Origin: Acidimicrobiaceae bacterium
GTDB lineage: Bacteria; Actinomycetota; Acidimicrobiia; Acidimicrobiales; Aldehydirespiratoraceae
Length of the DNA: 64,000 nt
NCBI GenBank assembly: GCA_009842325.1
Contig: VYFQ01000035.1
Span: forward strand, 62,001-126,000
Direction of reading: 5' to 3'
The stretch's first letter is position 1. Each line of letters begins with the position of its first letter. The position numbers and the translations under genes are program-made. This document shows, piece after piece, positions 8,936-17,207 of the stretch. Under the pieces are notes generated by a model. The model saw only the letters and a program-made list of their open reading frames with translations, was not told where the DNA came from and did not search any database.

Positions 8936-9171
8936 GGTGTCTCGACGATGACACCGATGCGGGTGCCGATTGGAGCTTCGAGGCCCGGCTCCGCTTCTTG
9001 ATGGACCCGGCCGGAGAACTCGGCCTCGATCTCCATCTCGACCTTGTCGCTCTCCATCAAGAACAGTGGCTCGCCTGCGACGACCTCGCCTCCGTCTTCC
9101 ACGAGCCACTCGGTCAACGTCACGCTGCCCTCGTACATCCCCGTCTTGGGCATGATGACCTCGTAGGTCAT
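8932..9171 (-). CDS. Stand-alone lipoyl (biotinyl/lipoyl-attachment) domain protein
   Basis: 79 residues consisting of one lipoyl fold and nothing more. The modified lysine is in MESDKVEMEIEA (about residue 43), with the symmetric beta-turn GRVHQEAEPGLEAPIGTRIG after it. The DKVE context matches lipoyl domains of E2 proteins better than the MKME motif of biotin carriers. It lacks the peripheral-subunit-binding and acyltransferase domains of an E2. It is coupled on both sides: ATGA overlap with the GntR gene before it and GTGA overlap with the E1 gene after it. It is probably the swinging arm for that E1. Confidence 0.88.
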   Translation of the reverse strand: MTYEVIMPKTGMYEGSVTLTEWLVEDGGEVVAGEPLFLMESDKVEMEIEAEFSGRVHQEAEPGLEAPIGTRIGVIVETP

Positions 9172-9845
9172 GCTCTCTCAGGATCCGGGCTGTCCGATCC
9201 GGACGCGCCGTACAGGATGTGGATCGTGTCGGTCGTCAGATGGAGGTGCTGGCTCAACACGTCGGCCAGTTCCTCGCCTCGGCGCTCTTCGCACAACTCG
9301 ACCATGAGCCTGTGCTGCGTGTCGGCGACGGGCAGGGCAGCCCCACGCGTGAGCCTCAGGTATCTCTCGGTCACCCCCCAGAGCCGCTCGAGAGTCCGTT
9401 CGATGGTCGGCGTGAGGCTGGGGGCAAGCAGGACCCGGTGGAACCGTTGATGGGCGGCGATATAGCCGCCGTCCATGGCTCCGGGAGTGTCGACGGAGCT
9501 CTCCAGTTCCGTCAGGGCCGCGTGCAGGACGCCGATGTGCGAGTCGGGCATGCTCGAAGCGGCGCGGCGCGCCACTGGCGGCTCGATCAGGCGGCGCAGG
9601 TCGTACACGTCTTCGAGTTCGCGCAATGAGATCTTGGTCGCCACCGCTCCCACGTTGGGCATCGTCTCCACCAGCCCCTCGGCCTGGAGCATGCGGATGC
9701 CCTCCCGGATGGGAATGTGGGAGACCTGGAGGCGTCGTTCCAGATCGCGGATGTTGATGCGCTCACCGGGACTGATCGTCCCGTCCAGAATCAGTCCCCG
9801 TACCTCGCTCGCGACGATGTCGGGCACCGAGTGCTGCCGTGTCAT
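9168..9845 (-). CDS. GntR family transcriptional regulator (FadR/FCD subfamily)
   Basis: 225 residues. An N-terminal winged helix (about 10-75) shows ILDGTISPGERINIRDLERRLQVSHIPIREGIRMLQAEGLV. An all-helical FCD-type effector domain follows, with VYDLRRLIEPPVARRAA and the metal/ligand histidines in HQRFHRVLL and TQHRLMVELCEERRGEELADVLSQHL. The start at 9845 forms an ATGA overlap with the permease gene. Encoded inside the importer/E1 operon, it is likely to sense the imported substrate or a product. A candidate operator is the AT-rich 11-mer found at 12893 and 16730. Confidence 0.93.
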   Translation of the reverse strand: MTRQHSVPDIVASEVRGLILDGTISPGERINIRDLERRLQVSHIPIREGIRMLQAEGLVETMPNVGAVATKISLRELEDVYDLRRLIEPPVARRAASSMPDSHIGVLHAALTELESSVDTPGAMDGGYIAAHQRFHRVLLAPSLTPTIERTLERLWGVTERYLRLTRGAALPVADTQHRLMVELCEERRGEELADVLSQHLHLTTDTIHILYGASGSDSPDPERA

Positions 9846-10888
9846 TCCTCTCCTCCGGTTGCTCGGCGCTCGAAGTATCTGCTGGTGGCGTCCAAGGCGG
9901 CCGCGGCTACCAGGGCGAGCCCGGCGCTCACGCGGACCCAGAAGGGCTTGGCTCCCAGAAGCAGCAGCCCGTCGTTGAGCACGCCGATGAACAATACCCC
10001 GGCGGCCACACCGAGGAGGTTGCCCTTTCCCCCTCCGAAGGCCACCCCTCCCAGCAGGATGGCGCTCAGCACCTCGATCTCGATCCCTTCGCCGAGGGTT
10101 GGGGGAGCCGAGTTGAGCCGGGAAACGAGCACGATGGCCCCTATGCCGGCACCGACGCTGCTGGCGACGTAGAGCAGGAGGGGTAGCCGCCAAGGATTGA
10201 TGCCGGCCCGGCGGGCGGCCTCCGCGTTCACGCCCAGAGCCACCATGTGCCGCCCCCACACCGTCTTGGTGTGGAACAGCGCGCCGATGATGAAGACGGC
10301 CCCGGCGATGATCACCGGGTTCGGGATCCCGACGCCGGGGAGGAGACCTTGGCCGATCTCCTTGAATCTGCCGGTCCAGCCGCTGGCCAGATCCCCGTCG
10401 TTCACCACGTAGGTCAGCCCGCGCACCGCGGTGTAGAAGCCCAGGGTGACGATGATCGGGGCGAACCGGCCTCGTGTCGCCAGGATGCCCTGGCAGAGGC
10501 CGACGCCGGCCGCCACGATGATCGTGAGTGTGCAGGCCGTGACGGGGTGCGTTCCGGCCTCGAGCTGCTTCCCCAGCACGACGGCGCTCAAGCCGAGAGT
10601 GGACCCGACCGCGAAGTCGATGTAGCCCGACATCAACAGCAGGGCGGTGGGCACCGCCATGATCCCGACCACGGCCACTTGCAGGAAGATGAGCCGGATG
10701 TTGGACGTGGTCATGAATTTCTCGGACTGCGACCAGAAGAACAACACCTCCAAGACCAGCGCGATGACGATGCCGTTCCTGAGGAACCCGGCCCGGATGC
10801 GCGCCAACTGGGACTCGGGGTCTATTCCGACCGTGCTCGCCGCCGCGGCGGGGCGCGATCCAGAAGAGGAGTCTCCGGGTGTGTTCAT
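9842..10888 (-). CDS. ABC transporter permease, ribose/sugar type (RbsC-like)
   Basis: 348 residues, highly hydrophobic, with about 8-10 predicted membrane segments. Family signatures are VVGIMAVPTALLLMSGYIDFAVGS, the cytoplasmic coupling loop GVNAEAARRAGINPWR, and the C-terminal LSAILLGGVAFGGGKGNLLGVAAGVLFIGVLNDGL. This belongs to the BPD_transp_2 family that carries sugars or polyols with a periplasmic-binding-4-type lipoprotein. The partner lipoprotein ends 49 nt upstream and the single-domain ATPase is encoded at 12946-13692. Confidence 0.94.
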   Translation of the reverse strand: MNTPGDSSSGSRPAAAASTVGIDPESQLARIRAGFLRNGIVIALVLEVLFFWSQSEKFMTTSNIRLIFLQVAVVGIMAVPTALLLMSGYIDFAVGSTLGLSAVVLGKQLEAGTHPVTACTLTIIVAAGVGLCQGILATRGRFAPIIVTLGFYTAVRGLTYVVNDGDLASGWTGRFKEIGQGLLPGVGIPNPVIIAGAVFIIGALFHTKTVWGRHMVALGVNAEAARRAGINPWRLPLLLYVASSVGAGIGAIVLVSRLNSAPPTLGEGIEIEVLSAILLGGVAFGGGKGNLLGVAAGVLFIGVLNDGLLLLGAKPFWVRVSAGLALVAAAALDATSRYFERRATGGEE

Positions 10889-10937
10889 GCTGGCTGGGAT
10901 CGTCTCCGGCTGGAGCGGCCCATTTTCTTGGCGAGGA

Positions 10938-11945
10938 TCAGCCGCCTGTGAATTCCTGATAGGCGTCGAGGATCTCCTGAGCCCGGGCCGCGTCGTTCGG
11001 AGTGATCAACTCGTACGGCAGTTCCAGGTTCTCGGTGGTGTTGCCCTCGAGCAGGTCGATGGGAAGGTCGGCGACCGCCCGTCCCAGGTCATCGAGGACC
11101 AGTGCACCGCTCGCCCGGTAGATGCCGCCCTCGCCGCCGCCGGCAGCCAGCAGTTCGAGGGCCTCGTTCTGGCCGTCCATTCCGGCCACGAAGAACTCGC
11201 TGGCGTCGCGACCGGTCCTCATCTGGGCCAGGACAGCCTGGTAGGCGCCCAGGGCGCCGGCATCGTTGATGCCGATGATCATGGCGATGTTGGGATTGGA
11301 CTGGAAGAAGGTCTCGGTTGCCTCCAGGCCGGCGTCCTCCGCCACGACCGCGGCTTCGAGCGGGGCGACTCCGGTGGCGTTGACGATGATCTCCCTGATC
11401 GGATCGGTGCGCTGCGTGCAGGCCGATCCGCACTGGTCGAAGGTGAACAGGACCCAGGAGAAGTCGTTGCGATCCCCGGTGAAGTCCTCTTCCAGCCACC
11501 TGAGGGCCTCGTTGGCCACCTTCTCGGCTCCGGCCACATTCTGGTAGACGATGGCCGCGTCGCCGTTGGGAACCTCGGTCGAGTAGCCGACGAAGACGAT
11601 GCCCGCCTCCTTGGCCTTGTCGATCGTCGGCTGGAGCGGCTCAATTCCGCACAGCGGCAGGGCCACGATGGCGTCCACCTGCTGGACGATGAAGTTCTCT
11701 ATGTCCTGGACCTGCTGCTCGCAGTCGCCGTTGGCTGCGCCCTCGATGAACTCGTAGCCCCGGGACTCGGCCTGGATCCGGGCCGGCCCGGCCACGATGG
11801 GATAGATGCCGGCCGTCTCGTTGCCGTAGCTGAAGGCAACCGTCCCTGCGGACGAGTCGCCGTCGCCGCTGTCGCCGCTGCACGCGGCCGCGATCAGAAC
11901 GAGCGCCAGCAGCGCCGCGAAGAGACGAACAGTGTTCTTGAACAT
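10938..11945 (-). CDS. Sugar-type ABC transporter substrate-binding lipoprotein
   Basis: 335 residues from ATG 11945, which has a G-rich ribosome site (GGGGGAT) just upstream. An in-frame ATG 30 nt earlier only adds unrelated residues. Signal peptide with lipobox LIAAAC (Cys about 22). The type I binding fold is seen in DIENFIVQQVDAIVALPLCGIEPLQPTIDKA, AMIIGINDAGALGAYQAV and GMDGQNEALELLAAGGG, typical of ribose/RbsB-like proteins. Four cysteines in the mature domain (one in CEQQVQD, one in PLCGIE, two in FDQCGSACTQ) could make disulfides. Ligand unknown. Confidence 0.92.
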   Translation of the reverse strand: MFKNTVRLFAALLALVLIAAACSGDSGDGDSSAGTVAFSYGNETAGIYPIVAGPARIQAESRGYEFIEGAANGDCEQQVQDIENFIVQQVDAIVALPLCGIEPLQPTIDKAKEAGIVFVGYSTEVPNGDAAIVYQNVAGAEKVANEALRWLEEDFTGDRNDFSWVLFTFDQCGSACTQRTDPIREIIVNATGVAPLEAAVVAEDAGLEATETFFQSNPNIAMIIGINDAGALGAYQAVLAQMRTGRDASEFFVAGMDGQNEALELLAAGGGEGGIYRASGALVLDDLGRAVADLPIDLLEGNTTENLELPYELITPNDAARAQEILDAYQEFTGG

Positions 11946-11996
11946 GGGATCCCCCTGTGTTGTTGTGTTGGTCACCGGATGGTGTTGATGTGTCGA

Positions 11997-12845
11997 TCAG
12001 GCCGGCACGAGGGCGGGCATCGACCGGTAGTAGTCGGTGTAGGAGACGATCTCCACGTCTCTGGTTCGCGCGTAGGAGAGAAGGGAACGGACCCACTGCG
12101 TGCCTGCCTCGTCGTAACGGAGCATGGCCCAGTCGTGGAAGCAGGCGCCGTAGGTGAGGTCATCGGCGACGATCTCGTCGATGGCGCCCTGCAGCACCTG
12201 GCCGAACTCCCGGCCCTTGTCGATGCCGTTGGCCTCGAACCAGATGCCGTCGAGCCAGTGCTGGAACGGGATCTCGAGGATCTCGGGATGTCCCTGCTCG
12301 GCGTACCAGAACGGCTGCGTCGAGATCGGGGTGGGGTTCTCTCCGTTGGCGCCGCGTCCCCAGGAGCTGACGTACCGGATGCCGCACCGGGCCACAATGT
12401 CGAGCAGCTCGGGGCGGTCGCTCAACCCCAGGTAGTGGCCGTGGGGCGTGCGCAGCCCGATGCACTCGATCCCGAGGTGCTTGTCGATGGCGGCCGATGT
12501 CGTCATCAGTTCCGTCTCGAGCGCCTCCTCGGGCGATGCCAGGAATACGCCCCCGTTCCAGTAGTCGGGCTTGAAGAGGGCGTGGCTGTAGGTGTGCTGC
12601 TGGATGTCGATCAGCGGATGGTGGGCCAGCTCCTGGAACAGTGCGACGTGGTGCACGAGCGTCCGGCCGCACACGAACAGCGTGGCCGGAGCGTCGAACT
12701 CCTCGTGGTTCCGGAGGATCACCTCTAGGCCCTGGGGTGTGGAATCCGGCTCGGTCGCCTGGACCATCCCATGGTCGCCGATCCGGGCGAGGCCCTCTCC
12801 TATGGCGAAGGACTCGACGTCGTAACCGACCAGCAATTGCGCCAT
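11997..12845 (-). CDS. Polysaccharide deacetylase (NodB-homology) family protein
   Basis: 282 residues. The metal-dependent deacetylase fold is recognised by the early Asp in VGYDVES, the His-x3-His-type motif in DIQQHTYSHALF, RTPHGHYLGLSD, the WFEANG region, and the late His in YGACFHDW. Such enzymes remove N- or O-acyl groups from sugars, or act on cyclic imides and allantoin-like compounds. No signal peptide is visible, so the protein is probably cytosolic and acts on an imported substrate. It has a strong GGAGGAAGG site before ATG 12845 and lies between the importer ATPase and the binding lipoprotein. Confidence 0.86.
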   Translation of the reverse strand: MAQLLVGYDVESFAIGEGLARIGDHGMVQATEPDSTPQGLEVILRNHEEFDAPATLFVCGRTLVHHVALFQELAHHPLIDIQQHTYSHALFKPDYWNGGVFLASPEEALETELMTTSAAIDKHLGIECIGLRTPHGHYLGLSDRPELLDIVARCGIRYVSSWGRGANGENPTPISTQPFWYAEQGHPEILEIPFQHWLDGIWFEANGIDKGREFGQVLQGAIDEIVADDLTYGACFHDWAMLRYDEAGTQWVRSLLSYARTRDVEIVSYTDYYRSMPALVPA

Positions 12846-12892
12846 TGGATCCCCTTCCTCCAGACGCGAAGGATCTGTGCTCCCTGACCAGA

Positions 12893-12903
12893 ATATACTA
12901 TAG
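12893..12903. promoter_or_regulatory. AT-rich 11-mer, candidate promoter/operator (copy 1)
   Basis: The 11 bases ATATACTATAG occur in the 100-nt spacer upstream of the deacetylase gene. They recur exactly, on the opposite strand, upstream of the PhyH gene at 16730-16740. Read on the minus strand, TATAGT (12902-12897) is a good -10 hexamer for the deacetylase-importer-E1 transcript. The near-palindromic TATA-C/G-TATA core also fits a GntR-type operator. Confidence 0.45.
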
Positions 12904-12945
12904 GCAGCCGGCCACGGCCGCTAGTTGAGAGCCGTTCACGGCGGC

Positions 12946-13692
12946 TCAGGCCGCAGTGCCCGTGGTGATCAGCTGAACGAGATCCCGGGTGGTCACGTCG
13001 GCCAGTTCGATGTCGGCGACGGCCGCGCCGTGCCGCAGCACCACGACGCGAGAACAGGCATCGAGCACCTCCTGCATGTTGTGGCTGATCAACATGACGG
13101 CGAGCCCCCGGTCCCGCAGCGTCTTGATGAGCTCCAGCACGAGGCGGGACTGCTCGACACCCAGCGCGGCCGCCGGCTCGTCCATCAGCACGATCTGGCG
13201 TCCCCAGGCGACGGAGCGGCCGACGGCCACCGCCTGGCGCTGCCCGCCCGAGAGCTTCTGGATCGGATGGCGGACCGACGGGATGTTGATGTGCAGGCCC
13301 TCGAGGATGTCCTTCGCCTCGCGGTGCATCCGACGCTTGTCCATCCAGCCCGCGAGTCGCGGCCGGTGGCGGATCTCCCGGTTCAGGAAGATGTTGCCGG
13401 TGACGTCGAGCGTGTCGATGAGCGCGAGATCCTGATGGACGGTCTCGATGCCTCGCTCATGGGCGTCGCGCGGCGATGCCAACTCGACCTTCTCGCCATG
13501 GATGAGGATCTCACCGGCGTCGGGCTTGATGATCCCGGCCACGCATTTGACGAGGGTCGACTTGCCTGCGCCGTTGTCGCCGATCAGTCCCAGCACCTCG
13601 CCGGAGTGCACGCCGAGGCTGACCTGGCGCAGGGCCTCGACCGCGCCGAAGGACTTGTCGATGCGCCGGACTTCGAGGACGGGGTCAGTCAT
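12946..13692 (-). CDS. ABC transporter ATP-binding protein, single-domain sugar type
   Basis: 248 residues, one nucleotide-binding domain. Walker A is GDNGAGKST, the signature is LSGGQRQAV, Walker B is IVLMDEPAAALG, and the switch His is in VMLISHNMQEV. Classical ribose/xylose importers use a double-length ATPase; single-domain versions (FrcA-like) form homodimers and pair with RbsC/RbsB-type partners as here. ATG 13692 lies 8 nt inside the upstream SDR gene, giving a short overlap. A longer frame to 13737 adds 15 implausible residues. Confidence 0.92.
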   Translation of the reverse strand: MTDPVLEVRRIDKSFGAVEALRQVSLGVHSGEVLGLIGDNGAGKSTLVKCVAGIIKPDAGEILIHGEKVELASPRDAHERGIETVHQDLALIDTLDVTGNIFLNREIRHRPRLAGWMDKRRMHREAKDILEGLHINIPSVRHPIQKLSGGQRQAVAVGRSVAWGRQIVLMDEPAAALGVEQSRLVLELIKTLRDRGLAVMLISHNMQEVLDACSRVVVLRHGAAVADIELADVTTRDLVQLITTGTAA

Positions 13693-14518
13693 GGCCGGCG
13701 GACACGTAGCCCTCGAGGGGCTGGATGAGGATTCCACCGTCTACCGCTAGGAGCGTGCCCGTTATGAACTCGGCCATGTCCGACGCCAGGAAGACGGCCG
13801 CCCGTCCCACGTCGTCGGGTTTGCACAGGCGACCGAGCGGCGTCCGGTCCACGATGCCTGCCCACTGCGCCTCGAGATCGATGCCCTGCGGGGCTCCGGC
13901 CTTCACGAACTCGACCGCTCCCTCGGTCATGGCCGCTCCCGGGCACACGGCGTTGACGCGGATCCCGTGGGGCGCCAATTCCATGGCCAGCGAGCGGGTG
14001 AGTCCGGCGATGGCGTGCTTGGAGGTGGTGTAGTGCGCCAGCCCCTCCGCCGAGGGAACTTGGGCGTCGACCGAGGCGACGTTGATGATCACTCCCGTCC
14101 CCCTGGTCCGCATGCTGCGGGCCGCGGCGCGTGCGCACAGGAAGCCGCCCGTCACGTTGACGTCGAGTATGCGAGCGAACTCCTCGCGGGGCATCTCGGT
14201 GGCGAGATAGTTGGAGAACACGCCTGCGTTGTTCACCAGGATGTCCACCGGTCCGACTCGGGACCCGACGGCGCCGAACAGCCCTGCCACTGACGCTTCG
14301 TCCGATACGTCGACGCGGTGGCCGACACAGGTGCCCCCGGTCTCGGCCGCGATCCGGTCGGCGGTCGACCGGGCGGCGGTCTTGTTGATGTCGGCGACGG
14401 TGACGGTCGCCCCGGCTTCGGCCAGTCGCCAGGCGATCGCGGCCCCGAACCCTTGGGCGGCGCCGGTGACGATCGAGCAGCGGCCCTCCAGCGACCAGAG
14501 ATCCGCGAGCGGGGTCAT
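13685..14518 (-). CDS. Short-chain dehydrogenase/reductase (SDR)
   Basis: 277 residues. The classical SDR Rossmann motif TGAAQGFGAA lies near residue 22, followed by NNAGVF, the serine in INVASVDAQV and the catalytic YTTSK pair (Tyr/Lys), ending in the C-terminal block FITGTLLAVDGGI. The cofactor is NAD(P)H. It oxidises an alcohol or reduces a ketone in the pathway of this operon. The start at 14518 overlaps the amidohydrolase stop as ATGA. The substrate is not determined. Confidence 0.92.
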   Translation of the reverse strand: MTPLADLWSLEGRCSIVTGAAQGFGAAIAWRLAEAGATVTVADINKTAARSTADRIAAETGGTCVGHRVDVSDEASVAGLFGAVGSRVGPVDILVNNAGVFSNYLATEMPREEFARILDVNVTGGFLCARAAARSMRTRGTGVIINVASVDAQVPSAEGLAHYTTSKHAIAGLTRSLAMELAPHGIRVNAVCPGAAMTEGAVEFVKAGAPQGIDLEAQWAGIVDRTPLGRLCKPDDVGRAAVFLASDMAEFITGTLLAVDGGILIQPLEGYVSAGHD

Positions 14519-15840
14519 GGAAGTTCGCGCTCGAACAGGGCGGGGGCGTAGGGACGGGACTGCTCGAAGGGCATGCGTCGGGCCGGCAGCGCGTCGGGTC
14601 GCCATGGCTTGACTTCCTGGCCGCCCTTGATGACGCGGAAACGGCGCTGGTCGGCCAGCACGGACACGTTCTCATCGGGCCGGCCGTCGACTATCAGCAT
14701 GTCGGCGTACTTGCCCTCGGTCAGCGTGCCGATCATGGCCGAGTGTGAGGGCACGGCGACCGCGGCGTCGCGGGTCATGCACAGCAGGGCCCGCATGTCG
14801 GTCATGCCGAGATGGCTGACGAACAACTCCATCTCACGCGTGTGCCATTGGCCGTAGGGTGTCATGGCGAAGCCGCTCTCGGATCCGGCGATGAGGGTCG
14901 CTCCCTGCTCGTGGGCCTTGGAGAGGATGGAGACAGCGGCGTCCAGTTCCCGCCGGATGGCGTCGTTGACGGCCGGTCGCATGCCGCCGGCCTCGAGAGA
15001 GTTGACGAGCAGAGTCATGGCCGGCAGCAGGGGAATGCGCCGGTCGAGCACGCGGTCGAGGGTCTCGGTGTCCATGTAGGACGCGTGCATGATCCAGTCG
15101 ACGCCGGCCGCGGCCGCATCGGCGACGGACTGCCGGGACCGGGCGTGCATGGCCAGCGGGCGCCCGAGCCGGTGGGCCTCGTCGACGGCGAGCTCCAGCT
15201 CGTCGCGCCGGAACGCGGCCCACTCGGTGGTCCCGGGACCGGATCCGGCGATCTTGATCAGGTCCACGCCGTCCTTGACCTGGTCGCGTATCTCGCTCAG
15301 GAGCTCGTCCCTACCGTGAACAAGCGCCCCGAACGAAGACTCTGCCACGTCGATCCATCGGGGCAGGGTGTCGCCGATGCCCTGCTGGGTGGTGATCTGC
15401 CGGCCCGCGGCTGAGAATCTCGGACCCTGGATGAGCCCGGCAGCCACTGCGTCGCGTACCGCGGGGGCGATCCCGGTGGGCCCGCCCGGATCGCAGGCGC
15501 TGGTCACCCCGGCCAGCAGCACCGTCTCGGCGTTGGCCGCGGCCCGGATGGCCCGGTAGGCCGACGGCGTGTAGATGTACAGCTCCTCCTCGGTGTGCGG
15601 CTCACCGAAGCTGATGTGCATATGGCCGTCGACCAGCCCGGGCATGACCGTGGCGCCGTCGACGCCAACCGTCGGGATCGTCTCGTCGCTGAACTCGCGG
15701 GGCAGATCGTGCGACGGCCCGACCCAGGCGATCAGTTCACCGTCGATCACCACGGTGCCGTCGGTGATCGTCGTCTCGTCAACGCAGGGAAGCAGTCGGG
15801 CGTTCTCGATGCGACTCAATCCCCGGCCGGGACTGTTCAT
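14515..15840 (-). CDS. Metal-dependent amidohydrolase
   Basis: 441 residues with the amidohydrolase superfamily pattern: a small N-terminal beta domain, then VMPGLVDGHMHISFGEPHTEEE, whose HMH binds the metals. The carboxylated-lysine candidate is in DGVDLIKIAGSG, later metal ligands are in LAMHARSRQS and WIMHASYMD, and a C-terminal LTEGKYADMLIVDGRPDENVSVL closes the fold. Relatives include prolidase/imidazolonepropionase-type enzymes that open cyclic amides or hydrolyse N-acyl amino acids. It follows PhyH by 23 nt and is coupled to the SDR downstream. Confidence 0.9.
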   Translation of the reverse strand: MNSPGRGLSRIENARLLPCVDETTITDGTVVIDGELIAWVGPSHDLPREFSDETIPTVGVDGATVMPGLVDGHMHISFGEPHTEEELYIYTPSAYRAIRAAANAETVLLAGVTSACDPGGPTGIAPAVRDAVAAGLIQGPRFSAAGRQITTQQGIGDTLPRWIDVAESSFGALVHGRDELLSEIRDQVKDGVDLIKIAGSGPGTTEWAAFRRDELELAVDEAHRLGRPLAMHARSRQSVADAAAAGVDWIMHASYMDTETLDRVLDRRIPLLPAMTLLVNSLEAGGMRPAVNDAIRRELDAAVSILSKAHEQGATLIAGSESGFAMTPYGQWHTREMELFVSHLGMTDMRALLCMTRDAAVAVPSHSAMIGTLTEGKYADMLIVDGRPDENVSVLADQRRFRVIKGGQEVKPWRPDALPARRMPFEQSRPYAPALFERELP

Positions 15841-15863
15841 CGTTGCTCCTTCGATCTAGCGAT

Positions 15864-16718
15864 CTAGCACGGGATGAGCGGGAAGTACTCGCCCCCTATG
15901 GGTTGCCCGGCGGACAGCCCCACCTCTGCGTCACTGTAGTTGTACTCGTATCGCTGCGATCCCAGCCAGATGGTTCCGTCTCCCACGAAACGGATCACGA
16001 GGGCCCGTCTCGGATGGTCGGTCCGGTTCGGTCCTGACGCGTGCCACACGAGCGACGAGTGGAAGGACACCTCACCGGCCGCGAGGGCGACCGTCCGCAC
16101 CTCGAACCCCATGGCGGCCGGATCCCCCATGGGCTTGACCACGGCGGGTCGCTGATCCCGCATGTACGGCGTTCCCGTGCCGAAGACCGAGGGCAGGCGC
16201 TCTCCGGTCAGATGGCTGCCCGCGGCCATGCGCATGGCACCGTTGCCGGCGTCGGTGTCGTCCAGGGCAATCCACGCCGTCACCGCGTTGGGTTGGGCCA
16301 GCGGCCAGTAGGGGAAGTCCTGGTGCCATTTCAGCTCGCCCCCCGATCCGGGAGCCTTGGTGAGGGCGTTGTCCTCGAGGAGGCGCACCCGGCGGGTCCC
16401 GATGAGCTGGGAAGCCCAGCGGGCCAGGGTCGGATTGAACACGAAGGGCTGGATCTCGGGCTCCACCCGCCACAGATTGAACAGGAACTCGACGGGGCCG
16501 GCGCCGGTGGGCCGCGGCTCGTCGACATCGGGCCACAGGTCGGGGTCCAGCAGGTCGTAGACCCGCCCCTCGTCCCGCTCCCGATCCTGGACCGAGGCCA
16601 CGAGACCGCGCAGGGCGTCGACCTCTTCGTTGTCGAAGACCCGCCCCGGACACAGGTATCCCGACTCGTAGAAATCGAGGATCTCCGAACCGCTCAGGAG
16701 ATCGTCACGGGTCGTCAT
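15864..16718 (-). CDS. Phytanoyl-CoA dioxygenase (PhyH) family protein
   Basis: 284 residues from ATG 16718 (295 if ATG 16751 is used). An Fe(II)/2-oxoglutarate oxygenase fold: the HxD ligand pair is in LKWHQDFPYWPL and the distal His in VSFHSSLVWHASGPN, with Arg in RRALVIRFVGDG to hold 2-oxoglutarate. Family members hydroxylate unactivated C-H bonds in small molecules or lipids. ATG 16718 is preferred because a consensus-like -10 (TATACT) lies at 16739-16734, which would give a near-leaderless message. It is first in the long minus-strand catabolic operon. Substrate unknown. Confidence 0.87.
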   Translation of the reverse strand: MTTRDDLLSGSEILDFYESGYLCPGRVFDNEEVDALRGLVASVQDRERDEGRVYDLLDPDLWPDVDEPRPTGAGPVEFLFNLWRVEPEIQPFVFNPTLARWASQLIGTRRVRLLEDNALTKAPGSGGELKWHQDFPYWPLAQPNAVTAWIALDDTDAGNGAMRMAAGSHLTGERLPSVFGTGTPYMRDQRPAVVKPMGDPAAMGFEVRTVALAAGEVSFHSSLVWHASGPNRTDHPRRALVIRFVGDGTIWLGSQRYEYNYSDAEVGLSAGQPIGGEYFPLIPC

Positions 16719-16729
16719 TGTAGGCAAGG

Positions 16730-16740
16730 CTATAGTATAT
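16730..16740. promoter_or_regulatory. AT-rich 11-mer, candidate promoter/operator (copy 2)
   Basis: CTATAGTATAT on the plus strand is the exact reverse complement of the 11-mer at 12893-12903. It lies in the short divergent region between the PhyH gene (minus) and the cupin gene (plus). TATACT on the minus strand matches a -10 box for PhyH. Two exact copies in promoter positions of one high-GC catabolic locus suggest a shared regulator, possibly the GntR protein encoded at 9168-9845. Confidence 0.45.
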
Positions 16741-16802
16741 CTTTCGGTCATTCATCGAGTGCGTCAGGCGTGTTCGAAGCCACAATCCGGGAGGCGGGAG
16801 AC

Positions 16803-17207
16803 GTGGGAGAGCAAGTGGTTCGAGCGGACACGACGGAGCCCGACGACTGGTCAGGCACGGCCTTCGCGCACTTGGACGTGCGGTCGCTGATCTCCGAGGA
16901 TCGCCTCGGCTCGGAGAAGGTGATGGTGGGTCAGACCATCTACCCGCCTGGCAGCACTCATGAGCATCACCTCCACCCCGACGCGGAGGAAGTGGTGATC
17001 GTCATGTCGGGCACCGGCTGGCATCGGGTCGGATCAGAGTTCTACGACATAGGCCCCGGTGACATCGTCTTCATTCCAGCCAACGCGCCGCACTCCGCGG
17101 GCAGCGATCCGGGAGAGCCCATGGTGATTCTGTGGATCCTCGGGGGTGTTCCATCGCTGGAGAAGGCCGGCTATGTGTCGGTGCCGACGATCCTTCGAAA
17201 TCGGTGA
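16803..17207 (+). CDS. Cupin-domain protein
   Basis: 134 residues. The GTG start at 16803 has GGGAGG 8 nt upstream. Cupin motif 1 is seen as PPGSTHEHHLHPDAEEVVIVMSG, and motif 2 as DIGPGDIVFIPANAPHSAGS; together they carry the metal-binding His/Glu set. Small cupins of this type act as isomerases, dioxygenases or ligand sensors. It is the first gene of the plus-strand set and ends in a 4-nt GTGA overlap with the amidase, so the two are co-translated. Confidence 0.85.
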   Translation: MGEQVVRADTTEPDDWSGTAFAHLDVRSLISEDRLGSEKVMVGQTIYPPGSTHEHHLHPDAEEVVIVMSGTGWHRVGSEFYDIGPGDIVFIPANAPHSAGSDPGEPMVILWILGGVPSLEKAGYVSVPTILRNR

